Assembly: GCA_949130485.1 (NCBI GenBank)
Contig: OX422185.1
Coordinates: 17,487,011-17,551,010, forward strand
Reading direction: 5' to 3'
Origin: Agelas oroides
Lineage: Eukaryota; Porifera; Demospongiae; Agelasida; Agelasidae
Length of the DNA: 64,000 nt
How positions within the stretch are numbered: the stretch's first letter is position 1; each line of letters starts with the position of its first letter. Below the pieces are notes generated by a model. That model was not told the origin of the DNA and searched no databases. It saw nothing but the letters and a program-made list of their open reading frames with translations. This document shows positions 9,902 through 19,290 of this stretch, in pieces. Both the position numbers and the translations under genes were made by a program.

Positions 9902-9928
9902 GTGTTCAAACGGAGCTGAAATCAACAG
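9902..9928 (-). repeat. Right terminal inverted repeat
   Basis: The complement of the left end (GAGCTGAAATCAACAG, then TA). About 130 bp separate it from the transposase ATG, which leaves room for a promoter on the minus strand. Confidence 0.88.
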
Positions 9929-9930
9929 TA

Positions 9931-10284
9931 ATGAACGACTAGTAGTGCTAAGCCGAGAGACAGCAAAGTAAGTTGTGTCATCAGTTGTGACTGTGTAGCT
10001 AGCTAAGTTTGCTCTGCAAGCATTGAAGTTTTGAAAATCTGGATGGTAGCCTGTAACCATGGTTGGTGTGTGTACATGTTTAGAAGGAAATCAAATGACT
10101 AAAATAAACTGAAAGCTTCACTAAAGCTATACATTAGATGATGCTTATCACCGGGGGTTGGGGGGGTGGTGCAGCGAGCGCAAGGTGCAGGTTCAGTACT
10201 AAACATGCTCAGTACGCACTGTTTCCCTGGGAACGAGGCTAAGAGCTTGGTGCAAGCTAATGCATGGCCTTCAGTACACAATAG
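9931..10284. other. No gene; partial CCTCG foldback
   Basis: 9,931-10,140 shows nothing recognised. 10,141-10,250 contains TTTCCCTGGGAACGAGGCTA, the right end of the CCTCG foldback family, without a matching left end. Confidence 0.45.
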
Positions 10285-10610
10285 AGAATGGTCCTACATC
10301 ACCACAACATATTCAGTCAAGTTGGTATTCTCACGCTTACATGACAGTTTGTTTCCCCTTCGTGTTTTCTAGTTCCAGCCAAGTTGTGCTGGCATGATTT
10401 TGAGTATAATATAGTAAGTCAAGAATCAAGTATAGTGTGGAAAGGACTTTATTAGAGGAACATTCATAATTCATAATTAGCTAATCCAGTGCTTGGCATA
10501 AGCTGCCTCAAGGCATGAATGACAAGCCAGGCTGTTCATAGACAGTAAATATTTTACTGTGAGTCTCATGGTTTGAGTGTGACATTCTCTGCTCGCCTAA
10601 TGGGTCAAAC
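10285..10610. repeat. Rep-A copy, diverged
   Basis: Shares ACCACAACATAT(A/T), CATGACAGTTTGTTTCCC, CATAAGCTGCCTCAAGGCAT and ATGACAAGCCAGGCTG with 17,210-17,760 but lacks its middle part. It leads into HVC cassette 3. Confidence 0.6.
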
Positions 10611-10802
10611 AGTATTCATGGCTTAGTTCAGTACATTCATAGCTCTGTCTATTATTCATAGATGACATCACTCAAACCCACAAGTGTTAGGTTTGTGGAG
10701 TACTTTATAAAGAAGACTGAAGGAGCAGACTTGGAGATGTTGAACACCCTCAAGTCCTATTTGAATTTGAGAATTTTTGGAAGGCTCAATAATTGAGCCT
10801 AA
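10611..10802 (-). repeat. HVC cassette 3
   Basis: Perfect palindrome at 10,782-10,800. Between GGAGATG and AATTTGAGAATTTTTGG the core is about 24 bp and unlike the cores of cassettes 1 and 6 at the same place. Confidence 0.88.
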
Positions 10803-11025
10803 TTTCAACATGTGTGCACACAGACTGTGCTGAAGTATCATAATACAGCCTATGTATTGCAAATACTCTACAGTTTGTTAGAAAATAAAGTCATGAAGAT
10901 ATGCGATTGAAATACATGGGCCTTAGTTACACACTTACATATGACTCCATCTAACTGCCAGTGAGGGTGGACATATCAATATTTAGCCTCATTTCCTGCT
11001 AGTTTCTCAAGGCTAAACTCATAAT

Positions 11026-11455
11026 ATTTTCTGGTATAGCTTTGTACTATGGTGATATTTATATATTATCATACGTTTAACTCACGCTAATGTATGGGAG
11101 TCAATGGGGAAGCCTTGCAGTTGCACGCAGTTTATAAAAAGCCGTATTTTTTACTACAAGTCACGCGAGAATCCGTATCAGTACTGCAAGTCACGCGAGA
11201 ATCCGTATCAGGTACTACAAGTCACGCGAGAATACGTATCAGGTACTACAAGTCACGTGCGCTGCGTCTGAACATGCAATGAAATCGAAGGTTCGTATGA
11301 TAAAATCATTATCACCATAGTACCAAGCTATACCGGAGAAAATATCACTCGTTTGTTGCCGTTGGCATTGTTACTCGTGCTGCACACTTGTAACAACACA
11401 GACAGCAACAAACTCGTGATATTTTCCGGTATAGCTTTGTACTATGGTGATAATT
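11026..11455. mobile_element. Composite foldback: CACCATAGTACAAAGCTATA ends
   Basis: The end GGTATAGCTTTGTACTATGG occurs at 11,032 and again at 11,430, with an inverted CACCATAGTACCAAGCTATA at 11,316. The sequence GAGTTTGTTGC / GCAACAAACTCGTGATATTT makes inner arms. Similar ends occur at 44,468-44,595, 54,105-54,235 and 21,942. Confidence 0.65.
11151..11257. repeat. 30/31-bp tandem repeat, ~3.5 copies
   Basis: The unit begins CTACAAGTCACGCGAGAATC. Two diverged inverted units occur at 23,576-23,640 and again at 37,347-37,410. Confidence 0.85.
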
Positions 11456-11584
11456 ATATAGTACTGCAAATAGTCTCCAGTTTGTTACAAAATATAGTGG
11501 TGAGGATACATGATTGAATACATGAATATTGGTTATGACTTCATCCAACATTCAGTGGCGGTGGACATACCGTCAATATTTAGC

Positions 11585-11638
11585 TAGCCTCATTCCCAGG
11601 CCATGTGCGAGGAACGAAATGGCCTGGGAACGAGGTTA
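11585..11638. mobile_element. 54-bp CCTCG foldback
   Basis: TAGCCTCATTCCCAGGCCAT is followed by 14 bp and the inverted end ATGGCCTGGGAACGAGGTTA. This is one of the smallest members of a family whose larger members reach 0.9 kb (14,151-15,027). Terminal TA fits a TA target duplication. Confidence 0.8.
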
Positions 11639-11894
11639 CATTCCCCCTACGGCCAAGTTTTTCATTGCTAGGTGCCTGCAGCAATGATTTGAGCAAAAAC
11701 AGCATCAAGCATAAAGTGAGCATAAACCGAGTGCTTTTGATTAGTTTATGGGAATTATTTATGTGACTCATGCAAATCCTAGCCTTATTCCCAGGTCTCA
11801 CCCAGCTTTCTGTCACTTGCAGTATGGAAAATGGGGTGGAACAAGGTTAGGATTCAACAGCATGCTATGTAAGGTGTAAGTGCCGTGTTGTCGA
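11639..11894. other. No gene; second CCTCG-like element at 11,780-11,848
   Basis: TAGCCTTATTCCCAGGTCTC to GAACAAGGTTAG, containing CTGTCACTTGCAGTATGG, is a diverged member. The rest is unassigned. Confidence 0.5.
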
Positions 11895-12156
11895 ATCTGC
11901 TGATGGTAATTTGAGCGAGTGCATGGAATCAAGTAGCTGAAGCAGCGATAATACCATATAGCTAGAATTTTCGAGGATGGCGTACGTATATAGGGTTTGC
12001 CCCGTCCGAGGGTAATTTTCGAGGGTAAAATTTTCGAGGTTTGATGCGAATCCGCGAAAATCGCGAAAATGTTAGTCCTCGAAAATTTCTAGCTATACAG
12101 TATTAAAATTGCTAGAAAGTAAGCTTCAAGCACCAAAGTAGTCTCGTGGGCTAGCT
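11895..12156. repeat. Uninterrupted-type copy of the minisatellite host element, with MITE
   Basis: Flanks match 595-627 and 3,338-3,365, but in place of the minisatellite there is a single GAAGCAGCGATAATA and a foldback element at 11,957-12,097 with ends TATAGCTAGAATTTTCGAGG and complement. Confidence 0.7.
11957..12097. mobile_element. CGCGAAAA foldback MITE
   Basis: Imperfect terminal arms TATAGCTAGAA-TTTTCGAGG; interior GATGCGAATCCGCGAAAATC. Repeats of this look are, from memory, frequent in demosponge genomes, which is one reason for the suggested host. Confidence 0.6.
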
Positions 12157-12198
12157 GAATATTTCCTAGTTATTCCAGGAAATAACTAGGAAATATTC
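12157..12198. repeat. Perfect 18-bp hairpin
   Basis: GAATATTTCCTAGTTATT, a 6-bp loop and its exact complement. The homologous sites at 3,368 and 43,872 have only the right arm sequence (CCAGGAAATAATGGAAAA) and no left arm. Confidence 0.85.
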
Positions 12199-12424
12199 TT
12201 TAGTCTCTTGTGAAACTAAATCTGAAGATGATGAGCTCTTCTCTGATTTGTGAGCAATTGCCGGACTATAAAAGCATAATGAAAGCATAAGAATGTAGTT
12301 TCAAAAGCGTAATTACACCATTTCATTAGCAGTGAAGCATAGCATAATTTGTTAAAATAGGAGCATAGCTAATATGCAGAAGCCTATTCATAGCTTGCAG
12401 TATGCTTTTTGCAAGTGATATAAT
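12199..12424. repeat. Continuation of minisatellite host element
   Basis: Parallels 3,400-3,545 (GAGCAATTGC, GGACTATAAAAGCATAATGA, ATTTCATTAGCAGTGAAGCA). Confidence 0.65.
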
Positions 12425-12840
12425 GTTGGGCAGGGACTCAATACAATACCACAATTATTTATCCACTGATACCAGTACTGATATCAGTTTCTCAATACGA
12501 TACCTAGCTCTCGTTGGTGACATGACACATTTGGCAGCCACAGGTAAGAAATAGCAATGTGTGGATAAGCAAGACCGAAACACCTTGCAAAGGGTATTGT
12601 TTAGTTTTTGGCACTGCACATAATAGATTTTGGGAGGGGCCTGTATTGTATTGTATTGATATGTCATGTAATTATTGAGACATACCATGCAATTATTGGG
12701 GGTGAGGCTAGAGGGTTTTATATTATTACTTGTCGTTAGGTGCAACGACATTTTATTTTAAGCATCAGCTAACTCTCCTCCAGTATGGCACTGCAACCTG
12801 TTATACAACTTGTTCTTATTTTGTGAGGCTGGGTGAGGGC
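12425..12840. repeat. Dispersed repeat shared with 44.6 and 54.3 kb
   Basis: Landmarks ACATTTGGCAGCCACAG, AAGAAATAGCAATGTGTG and GGGTATTGTTTAG are shared with 44,640-44,800 and its duplicate. The ACTGATACCAGTACTGAT stretch resembles 14,060 and 32,170. No coding frame. Confidence 0.6.
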
Positions 12841-13244
12841 TAGTCTCGTTCCCAGACCGCATTTTTCGCGCGCGCCCGCCGGAAAAAAGGGTCTGGTGAA
12901 CTGCCTATTCCGTTTTCGTTCAAGTGCGCCGGAATGCTGGCGCATTGTTCTTTTCTAATTTAACGTTTGACGTCATCGAAGATTGCATTCCATATTGCGT
13001 GCCAACGATCTACTAGCGAAATGGACATTGATCGGGCAACCCTAGCTGCCGTGAGTAGACTAGGCTATTGTATCTATCGAAAGGAGCACGAGTAGGCTGT
13101 CTAGGAGTTTGATGTTTACTAGAGCGCTTTTGAATTTACAATCCAGTTGACGTGACGTCACGGTAGTTTCAAAATATTGGAACGAAAACGGTACAGGCCA
13201 AACTACTTTCCCGCTCGGCGAAAAGTTGTCTGGGCACGAGACTA
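12841..13244. mobile_element. 404-bp CCTCG-type foldback
   Basis: Ends TAGTCTCGTTCCCAGAC and GTCTGGGCACGAGACTA. Inner arms are weaker (TTTCGTTC, TGACGTCA on both sides). A short frame ATGGACATTGATCGGGCAAC at 13,021 followed by GTGAGT looks like an exon start but is unsupported. Confidence 0.65.
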
Positions 13245-13278
13245 AGTGAGGGCCTGGGAATGATTTCACGTATTTCAT

Positions 13279-13443
13279 AGGGCTCAGTTATTGAGCCTTT
13301 CTGTAAAAGATCAGAGATCAGAGATGAAGGAGTGTGTGGAGTGGAACTCCACGAACCTAACAGTTGTGGGTTCGGAGGATGTCAGCTATGAATACTAAAC
13401 TGAGTTGTGAATATACTGATCTGAGCCATGAATACAAGCTATG
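13279..13443 (+). repeat. HVC cassette 4, TATAAA block lost
   Basis: Palindrome GGGCTCAGTTATTGAGCC, then a core made of AGATCAGAGATCAGAGATGA and GGAGTGTGTGGAGTGG, then ACTCCACGAACCTAACAGTT. The TTTATAAA block is missing. Confidence 0.8.
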
Positions 13444-13473
13444 ATCAGTTTCACCTTAGTTGACAGAAGTACA

Positions 13474-13612
13474 ACATAATGTAGAAAGCCAGACTTTCAA
13501 GGCTTGGTGATAATCGCTGTACACAATAGTATGCCAAGAGAGTGGGAAATAATAAGCTGGCATCTAGCTGGAATTTGAACCAAAGACCTTCTAAGATATC
13601 CCACCACCAAGC
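13474..13612 (-). repeat. tRNA-derived SINE, decayed
   Basis: Body end TAGAAAGCCAGACTT is present; the box B complement has decayed to AATTTGAACC and the box A region to CCACCACCAAGC. Confidence 0.55.
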
Positions 13613-14150
13613 TTTTCATTACTTCAGGGGCGTAGATTGTGAGAATGAGACTTTCTTTCTGCACTATTTTATGACTCAGGTGCATCAATTCTTTTTTGTA
13701 GGCAAAGACCCTTTACAGTTACTGGTGATGTCTCTCGTCTTTTCATAGCAATCCGATGAAATGATGTATCTTGCCAATGACACACACCTTTCCTTCAGCT
13801 CATCTCTCATAGCTATTGAATCGAATTGTGTAACTTGCCAACGACATGCAGTTATTAGACCAAGCGCACATCATTCCATCACAGAAATGAGGAGGCAGGT
13901 GTTTCTTATGCCTCAATGCTAGCCACACCTATGCACTACTGTTGCCTGCAGCAATTAACACCAAGCCGTGGAAGTCTGGCTTTCTATATTAACATGTTAT
14001 ACTTGCTGAGCAGGAAATAGAGATGGGCAATATGTTACCATAACTATTGATTGATTGACACTGATACTGATACAGTATTGGTTAACGCTAACTATGCTAT
14101 GCCAGAATAGGCAATATGGTACCACTACAGGAGCAGATCCAGGTGGGGAG
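13613..14150. other. No gene recognised
   Basis: Short T-rich and unique-looking sequence. GAGATGGGCAATATGTTACC at 14,021 and ACTGATACTGATAC at 14,059 resemble the short MITE family at 32,148-32,508. Confidence 0.4.
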
Positions 14151-15027
14151 TAGCCTCGTACCCAGGCCGTTCGTGGGAGAAATGGCCTGGCAATTTACCC
14201 GGGTTCAAATTGTATACGGATATGACATCAAAAAGATTACAGCTACACCCGTACAAGCCATGAATATTGGATAATGCATGTGATATTTGATCGAAGCCAC
14301 GCGACTGTTGGTAATGTACAAATGCGTTGTTGTTGCCAGCAAGACTCGTCACAGGCTTATATTGGATGGTTGCTGTCTTACGTGTCATCTGTAGATGCAC
14401 CGCTTGCAGTAGACTCGCTCTCGCTCACCGATGTCGATATGCCCGACTGACAGTAAGAACTAACTAGTACCACACTGCTACTCTCAAACAGGTCCTTGCT
14501 TGTAAAGAAACTGTTTTGTCCGCAGGTACTGTAGTAGTTGCATACAAGTTAGCAGAGGGAATTCAAACAAAGCGCGGGTATGGTATATGTTGGCAAGAGC
14601 GCATAAGAACGGGTGGCTAGAGTAAGAGCGTGTAACTACGTAAAATTCAAAACCAGGCGGAATTTACTGCCAGTACTAAAAATAGTAACACGCCTTGCGT
14701 ACGCTGCGTTGACATAAGCCATTATGCATTGTTGTGCTAAGCACGCACATGACCGGGTGTTCTATTTTTAGTACGGTTCAATAATTTTGACTGGACTACG
14801 GGCTTCTATTGGAGTTACACGCTCTTACTCTAGCCGCCCGTTCTTATGCGCTCTTGTGTTGGTTATACTGTGATGTATTTATGATGCAATTGAAATTGTA
14901 CAACTGTCACATGAAGCGTTCTGAAATCTGATTGGTACTGCAAACTTCAGGGCAGCAGAAGTCAACAGTTTGAACTCGGGTAAGGTTGCCAGGCCATTTT
15001 TTAATGAACGGTCTGGGTACGAGGCTA
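14151..15027. mobile_element. 877-bp CCTCG foldback, host of a nested element
   Basis: Left arm TAGCCTCGTACCCAGGCCGT, then AATGGCCTGGCAA and ACCCGGGTTCAAA. The right arm complements it over about 65 bp with scattered mismatches and ends GGTACGAGGCTA. A second foldback (14,594-14,856) lies inside. Confidence 0.8.
14594..14856. mobile_element. 263-bp foldback with 6-bp target duplication
   Basis: Ends CAAGAGCGCATAAGAACGGG and complement, arms about 44 bp, flanked by TGTTGG on both sides (14,588-14,593 and 14,857-14,862). Related to the element at 20,191-20,736, which also has a 6-bp duplication. It is not assigned to a superfamily; a 6-bp duplication excludes Tc1/mariner. Confidence 0.85.
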
Positions 15028-15035
15028 GGGAAGGG

Positions 15036-15059
15036 GGAGGGGGGGGGGGGGGGGGGGGC
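15036..15059. repeat. G-run
   Basis: About 22 consecutive G just outside the foldback end. Run length is likely unreliable in the assembly. Confidence 0.9.
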
Positions 15060-15645
15060 ATTACTGATACCAGTAGGTAGTGATCTGACATTCTCATAAT
15101 TTACACCACAGGTGTTAGTGTCAATATTATAGTGTACTAGGCTGTTTTCTGTCAATTATTTTCCTTGTGCTAATTCCACTTGTGTTAACGCTTTGCTTTA
15201 GTACCTATTAGAAGCCACCTTCTGTTTGTCTAGACAGGGCTGTGTGTATAATCAGTTGCTACCAGTTGCTATATTGCTGCAGGATAAGTTGGGTGAGGGT
15301 GGAGTTTTTAGTGCTTTATCCTGTCTTTATAGCATATGACATAATCATTAGAATACAAAAATATACCAAAGAAAACAGAAAACAGCGGCCATGTTGGATT
15401 ACAAGGAAAAGGTAACTTCTATAGTGATCTTGGCAAATGTAAGGAGACACTTGGAATACTTCTAGTATGTGTTGAATCGGGCAAAATACCACCGCTCTGG
15501 GGGTTAAGAGTTAAAATTAAGCTTATCTGCTAGGTCAGCACATTTTCAATCCATACTGCCATGTATAAAGCTGTACTCTAAGATGGCAGCACAAGTTTTA
15601 GTACACACTTGTACTGTTCTGATAACATAATTGAAAAGCCTCTAT
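15060..15645. other. No gene recognised
   Basis: Unique-looking AT-rich sequence. No open frame of note, no repeat end seen. Confidence 0.4.
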
Positions 15646-15801
15646 AGGCTCAACCATTGAGCCTGCACCTCAACCTGCTACAGCTCTTCCTTTATAAACC
15701 CCCAGTGAACCTAACACTTGTGGGTTTTAGAAGATGTCAGCTATGAATAATAAACTGAGCCATGAATATACTGAGCTAGCCATGAATACTAGCTATGACC
15801 A
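15646..15801 (+). repeat. HVC cassette 5, short core
   Basis: AGGCTCAACCATTGAGCCT is followed directly by a core of about 30 bp with no TTCCAAAAATTTT, then TTTATAAACCCCCAGTGAAC. It is one of the shortest cores. Confidence 0.82.
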
Positions 15802-16045
15802 ATTGCCAATTCCACGTTGTAGCAAGGCTGCAATGTGCATTTGGCCTCAGTATAATGATATTCACAGCAAGTTCAAAGATTACGCCATTTCCTATAAATA
15901 GATTGCATCTCCCACCTTCTTTGGCCTCAATTTTGCAAGACACGGTTTTTTAAAGTCAGGCGATAGCTGCTGGTGACGCCTCGCCCTGTTGTCATTCGGT
16001 TTTCTCGGACTACGCTGACAACATCTGGAGCTCCACATTGTGACC
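15802..16045 (+). promoter_or_regulatory. Possible promoter region before the 16.0-kb exon
   Basis: CCTATAAATAGA at 15,892 is TATA-like, about 150 bp before the ATG at 16,046. CG content rises after 15,960 compared with the neighbours. Inference only. Confidence 0.25.
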
Positions 16046-16275
16046 ATGAGCTCTGAGTCTGAGGGAGACGAACCTCGCTCAAACGGTGGGAACGGCAGCC
16101 ATTTTGAGCCCCCCAGTCATCACGTGATGCCTAACCGTCCCTTCATGCAGGTAGCACCGGGCATGATGATGGGGCAAACCGATGCAGCCAGTGGGAATGC
16201 TGCAGACAACAGTACAGACGGCAGTACCCCAAATGTTCCCTCTGTTTTCCGGAAATCCGGGAACCCTACCTCAAG
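16046..16275 (+). CDS. Putative first exon, function unknown
   Basis: ATG preceded by GTGACC; the frame begins MSSESEGDEPRSNGGNGSHF and continues low-complexity, with Met/Gly and Asn/Ser runs. The splice-like AAG-GTACGG at 16,275 ends it in phase 2. Style resembles exon 1 of the accessory gene at 6,867 (disordered first exon), but no sequence match is visible. No downstream exon can be supported: after it come a direct repeat and noncoding sequence. It may be a truncated transposon gene or a real gene start cut off from its body. Confidence 0.3.
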
Positions 16276-16289
16276 GTACGGAAGAATGG

Positions 16290-16460
16290 CTACGATGGTA
16301 TTGAATGCCCTCTGGCACTGCCAAGGCCCTGCTATTAGCAAGGTTTATGCTGGCCAATATTTTGACCCAATGACCCTTGTTTCTCAAATGAGCTATACCG
16401 GGCATTGCTAGCCCTGGACCTGGACTTGGTATTGAATGCCCTCTGGCACTACCATGCAGT
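16290..16460. repeat. Direct repeat pair, ~131 bp apart
   Basis: TGGTATTGAATGCCCTCTGG plus CACTRCCA occurs at about 16,297 and 16,428, followed by diverged CTGCTATTAGCAAGG / CTGTTATCAGTTGG. Confidence 0.75.
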
Positions 16461-16984
16461 CCTGTTATCAGTTGGACTTGGTGTTTGTCCAAAGTACAAT
16501 GTATGGGTGGGTAACAAGCATGGCCATATGTAGGGATGACCCTGAAAAAAAATTACTATTGGGTTCACCGAAAAACTCTCTGCAGACTTCGTCCCCACAG
16601 AGCTCACATACATGTAGTATTGAGTTGTAAGCCACCATTACAGCAACAGTTTTACAGTGAGTAGCTATAGTCTAAATCAGTTTGACACCATGCACAGCAT
16701 TGGATCTATGGAATTTATAAGCCTGCGTGCAAAGCCTCATAGAACTCATGTGCTTTGCACTTGGGTTTTAGGAGGCTTTGCTTGGGCCTCTAAACCCCGT
16801 AGATAAATTTACGATTTCACTATGATGATTGTTTGTTCTTTGTGAACAACACAGTTCTATGCTTTCATACTTTACAGACCATGCATCTTCCCCTTGCCTT
16901 CCTTTCCCACCTCTCTTCTCTCTTACCATTCTAAAAACAATTAAAAAAAAACAAACAAACAGCAGGAACAAGTCACAAAAACGT
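16461..16984. other. No gene recognised
   Basis: Contains an A-rich stretch near 16,935 and a C/T-rich stretch near 16,885; nothing supported. Confidence 0.4.
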
Positions 16985-17100
16985 TTTCCGAATGAAAACA
17001 AGCACATGTAGGGATGGAACCCTCAAAAACCAGCCAAACAAGATGGGAACGACACCACAACACATTCACACCATCCCTACATCTTGTGCCATCTACATCT
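16985..17100. mobile_element. Small MITE with TGTAGGGATGG ends
   Basis: TGTAGGGATGG at 17,007 and CCATCCCTACA at about 17,081 are inverted ends around CCAGCCAAACAAGATGGGAA. A near-identical copy with the same A-rich lead-in (GTTTTCCGAATGAAAACAAG) is at 25,437-25,545. Confidence 0.75.
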
Positions 17101-17204
17101 ATGCATTGTACACACAAAGCATTGAGTGTGTAGTTGGTTGAACAACACACAAAATGATTTTCCTATCCTCATGGAAGCACATGCATAGCTATGTGGCACA
17201 CGGG

Positions 17205-17760
17205 GAATGTGCTCTACAGAACTAATACCACCACAACATATAGGTCGGTCAAGTTGCCATTCTCACGATTACATGACAGTCTGTTTCCAAGAGTAAGCCA
17301 TCCCCTCAAATCCTCTCTCCCTCGATTTTTGACTCACCATATTACACTCAAAATCAACTTAGCTGGAACTAGGGGACATAAAATTATCATGTAACCACAG
17401 TGTTTACACAAACTGCACTCACTATATAGCTTTATCATGTTTTACCATGGTTTATCAGAGGTGAGGTGAGTAACCACTTTCTAGGACATCCCTATAGAGC
17501 TTTTTCATGTGACATCATCATGTGTCAAATGTGGAATAGCGTGAGGAAAATTGATGAATAGTGGACGCCACATCTGGATGCATAATTATGCTATCAAAGA
17601 ACAGTATAAAAGGCAGACAAGGCAGGGTATTCACAGACAACAGAGGGTGGTAGAGCTTGTCATAAGCTACCAAGGCATGAATGACAAGCCAGGGTGCTCA
17701 GAGCCACTGCTAGCCTCATGGTTTGAGTGTGAATAGTCCAGGCTCTCTAGTACATAATGG
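17205..17760. repeat. Rep-A, most complete copy
   Basis: Starts with ACCACCACAACATATAGGTC, continues CAAGTTGCCATTCTCACGAT, AGCTGGAACTAGGGGACATA and GTGTTTACACAAACTGCACT, and ends in HVC cassette 6. The order matches 27,970-28,890 and 10,285-10,610. Confidence 0.75.
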
Positions 17761-17963
17761 TATTCATGGCTTAGTTCAGTACATTCATAGCTCAGTCTAT
17801 TATTCATAGATGACATCACTAAAACCCACAAGTGTTAGGTTTGTGGAGTTGTTTATAAAGAAGACTGAAGGAGCAGACTTGGAGATGCATTTGGAAGTGC
17901 TTCACAACCCGCAAAGCCGATTCGAATTTGAGAATTTTTGGAAGGCTCGATAATTGAGCCTAA
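17761..17963 (-). repeat. HVC cassette 6
   Basis: All landmarks present. The core between GGAGATG and AATTTGAGAATTTTTGG is 37 bp; partly similar to cassette 1 (both end GCCGATTC) but different in its first half. Confidence 0.88.
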
Positions 17964-18000
17964 CAATTATAATTTCAGATGTGTGCACACAATGTTATTA

Positions 18001-18160
18001 CACATGAACAGACTGAGCTGAATACAGTATATATATAGTGCTAAGTTTGTTACACATGAACAGACTGTGCTGAATACAGCATATATAGTGCTAAGTTTGT
18101 TACACATGAACAGACTGTGCTGAATACAGCATATATAGTGCTAAGTTTGTTACACATGAA
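18001..18160. repeat. 50-bp tandem repeat, ~3 copies
   Basis: The unit CACATGAACAGACTGTGCTG, then AATACAGCATATATAGTGCT and AAGTTTGTTA, repeats with period 50-52. Confidence 0.93.
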
Positions 18161-18613
18161 TGAACACTGCTGGAGTATTTATAGGAATACACATGCACAG
18201 AGTGTTGCCTCGTGCATGTGTCCAGTATGTAGTAGGCATGGTAGGCCTATAGCCTATTGTGAGGTGGGAAAACAAGATGGCAAAGCAATCGCTTGTTGAA
18301 GTCTACAAAGAGGTCAGTGAGGTGTTGCATCCGTTCCCAAATGCTAAGATACACCTGCACATCAAGCGATGCACCCTTGGTTGGTTTAAAGTTTCGCCTC
18401 TGTGAATAATAAACTGAGTTGTGAATATAGTGAGCTAGCCATGAATACTAGCTACGATCAATTGTCCGATTTGACTGCATTTTAGAAACATTGTAGCTAG
18501 AGAGAGATACACGAATGGCTACACACTCTCATGACTCTACCCAATTGTCAAGAGTGGACATGTGATCAGTATCTCATTGGTAATCTAATATTTGTTAGCA
18601 TGGTGCCTACACA
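18161..18613. repeat. Unassigned, with partial HVC cassette 7
   Basis: Only the right tail of a cassette is present at 18,403-18,455 (GTGAATAATAAACTGAGTTG, TAGCCATGAATACTAGCTA). The body that follows (CACACTCTCATGACTCTACC) is the usual downstream sequence. No gene. Confidence 0.55.
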
Positions 18614-18669
18614 CAGCCTCGTTCCCAGGCTAAACTGGAAAGCTGAGGAGGAACCTGGGAACAAGACTA
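18614..18669. mobile_element. Mini CCTCG foldback
   Basis: AGCCTCGTTCCCAGGCTAAA, a short loop and GAGGAACCTGGGAACAAGAC. The same subtype occurs twice in a row at 45,508-45,626 and at 55,160-55,279. Confidence 0.7.
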
Positions 18670-18684
18670 CACATACACACAAGT

Positions 18685-18800
18685 ATAATTTAAAGTAGAA
18701 AGTCAGACTTTAGCAGCTTGGTGGTACTTACTATGGTGCCCGGATATGCACTGCGATGCCTACCACACGGGGAAAGCGCTCTGGTCACTCAGACCATAGC
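18685..18800 (-). repeat. SINE tail fragment
   Basis: ACACAAGTATAATTTAAAGT and TAGAAAGTCAGACTT match the SINE tail at 4,262-4,295; the tRNA head is too decayed to see. Confidence 0.5.
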
Positions 18801-18837
18801 CAAACCAATGTTTTAGAAATTTGCCGACAGCAAACTA

Positions 18838-19290
18838 TCACTTTGGTCTACCACGAGGATTCTGAGATCTGTTACTGTGCACAGGTATGGCGGCAAGCTG
18901 TTCTAGTTCTAGTATTACCGTGAATTTTCTTGGAGATCCACCAGCCACATCCCTAAATTTCCAAAAAGAAAATTTGCCAAGAAACATCTGGTCTACTGTA
19001 TGACCACAGCAATGAAAATTTGCTTCCTCCAGCCCTGTACCAGAAATATACTGGAAGCCCTCGAAACATGGACACCTCCCTACAGTGGATACACAGCAGT
19101 GATCCCTATCTGGTGTCTGCCATAGGTCTAATATGCTATGCCTGCAATGCTGGGAATAATTAAGAATCTGTATGTGCAGAATGCTAGATGCTACCAATGA
19201 CATTTGAGATCTGTATTTGTTGCTTGAAATGGGACATGATGTTACATCGTAGTGAAAATTGGTACGTGCTCTAATAATATTCCAAGGCAA
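18838..19290 (-). CDS. 150-aa ORF of unknown function
   Basis: Starts MPWNIIRARTNFHYDV, with a Cys/His-containing middle (HCCVSTVGRCPCFEG, EANFHCCGHTVD) and ends in NPRGRPK, AT-hook-like. Its N-terminal coding part overlaps Rep-C (19,240-19,545), which occurs in three other places without this ORF, so it is either a transposon-encoded remnant or an exon next to a repeat. No family recognised. The codon for the first Met is only the longest choice. Confidence 0.3.
   Translation of the reverse strand: MPWNIIRARTNFHYDVTSCPISSNKYRSQMSLVASSILHIQILNYSQHCRHSILDLWQTPDRDHCCVSTVGRCPCFEGFQYISGTGLEEANFHCCGHTVDQMFLGKFSFWKFRDVAGGSPRKFTVILELEQLAAIPVHSNRSQNPRGRPK

Larger units (their letters stand above)
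6685..9928. mobile_element. Two-gene Tc1/mariner-type transposon
   Basis: Both ends carry CTGTTGATTTCA(A/G)CTCC followed by (C/G)TTTGAACAC in inverted orientation, and both are flanked by TA (6,683-6,684 and 9,929-9,930). TA duplication and a DD34E transposase are hallmarks of the IS630-Tc1-mariner group. Inside are a minus-strand transposase (8,766-9,773) and a convergent plus-strand gene with at least two introns (6,867-8,691), with only 74 bp between their stop codons. Tc1/mariner elements usually carry the transposase alone in about 1.3-2.4 kb. The terminal repeats appear short, about 27 bp. No second copy of these ends is visible in the window. Confidence 0.85.

Noticed and set aside
13021-13058. 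Exon start ATGGACATTGATCGGGCAAC with GTGAGT donor
   Set aside because: Only a dozen codons inside a foldback element; no continuation found.
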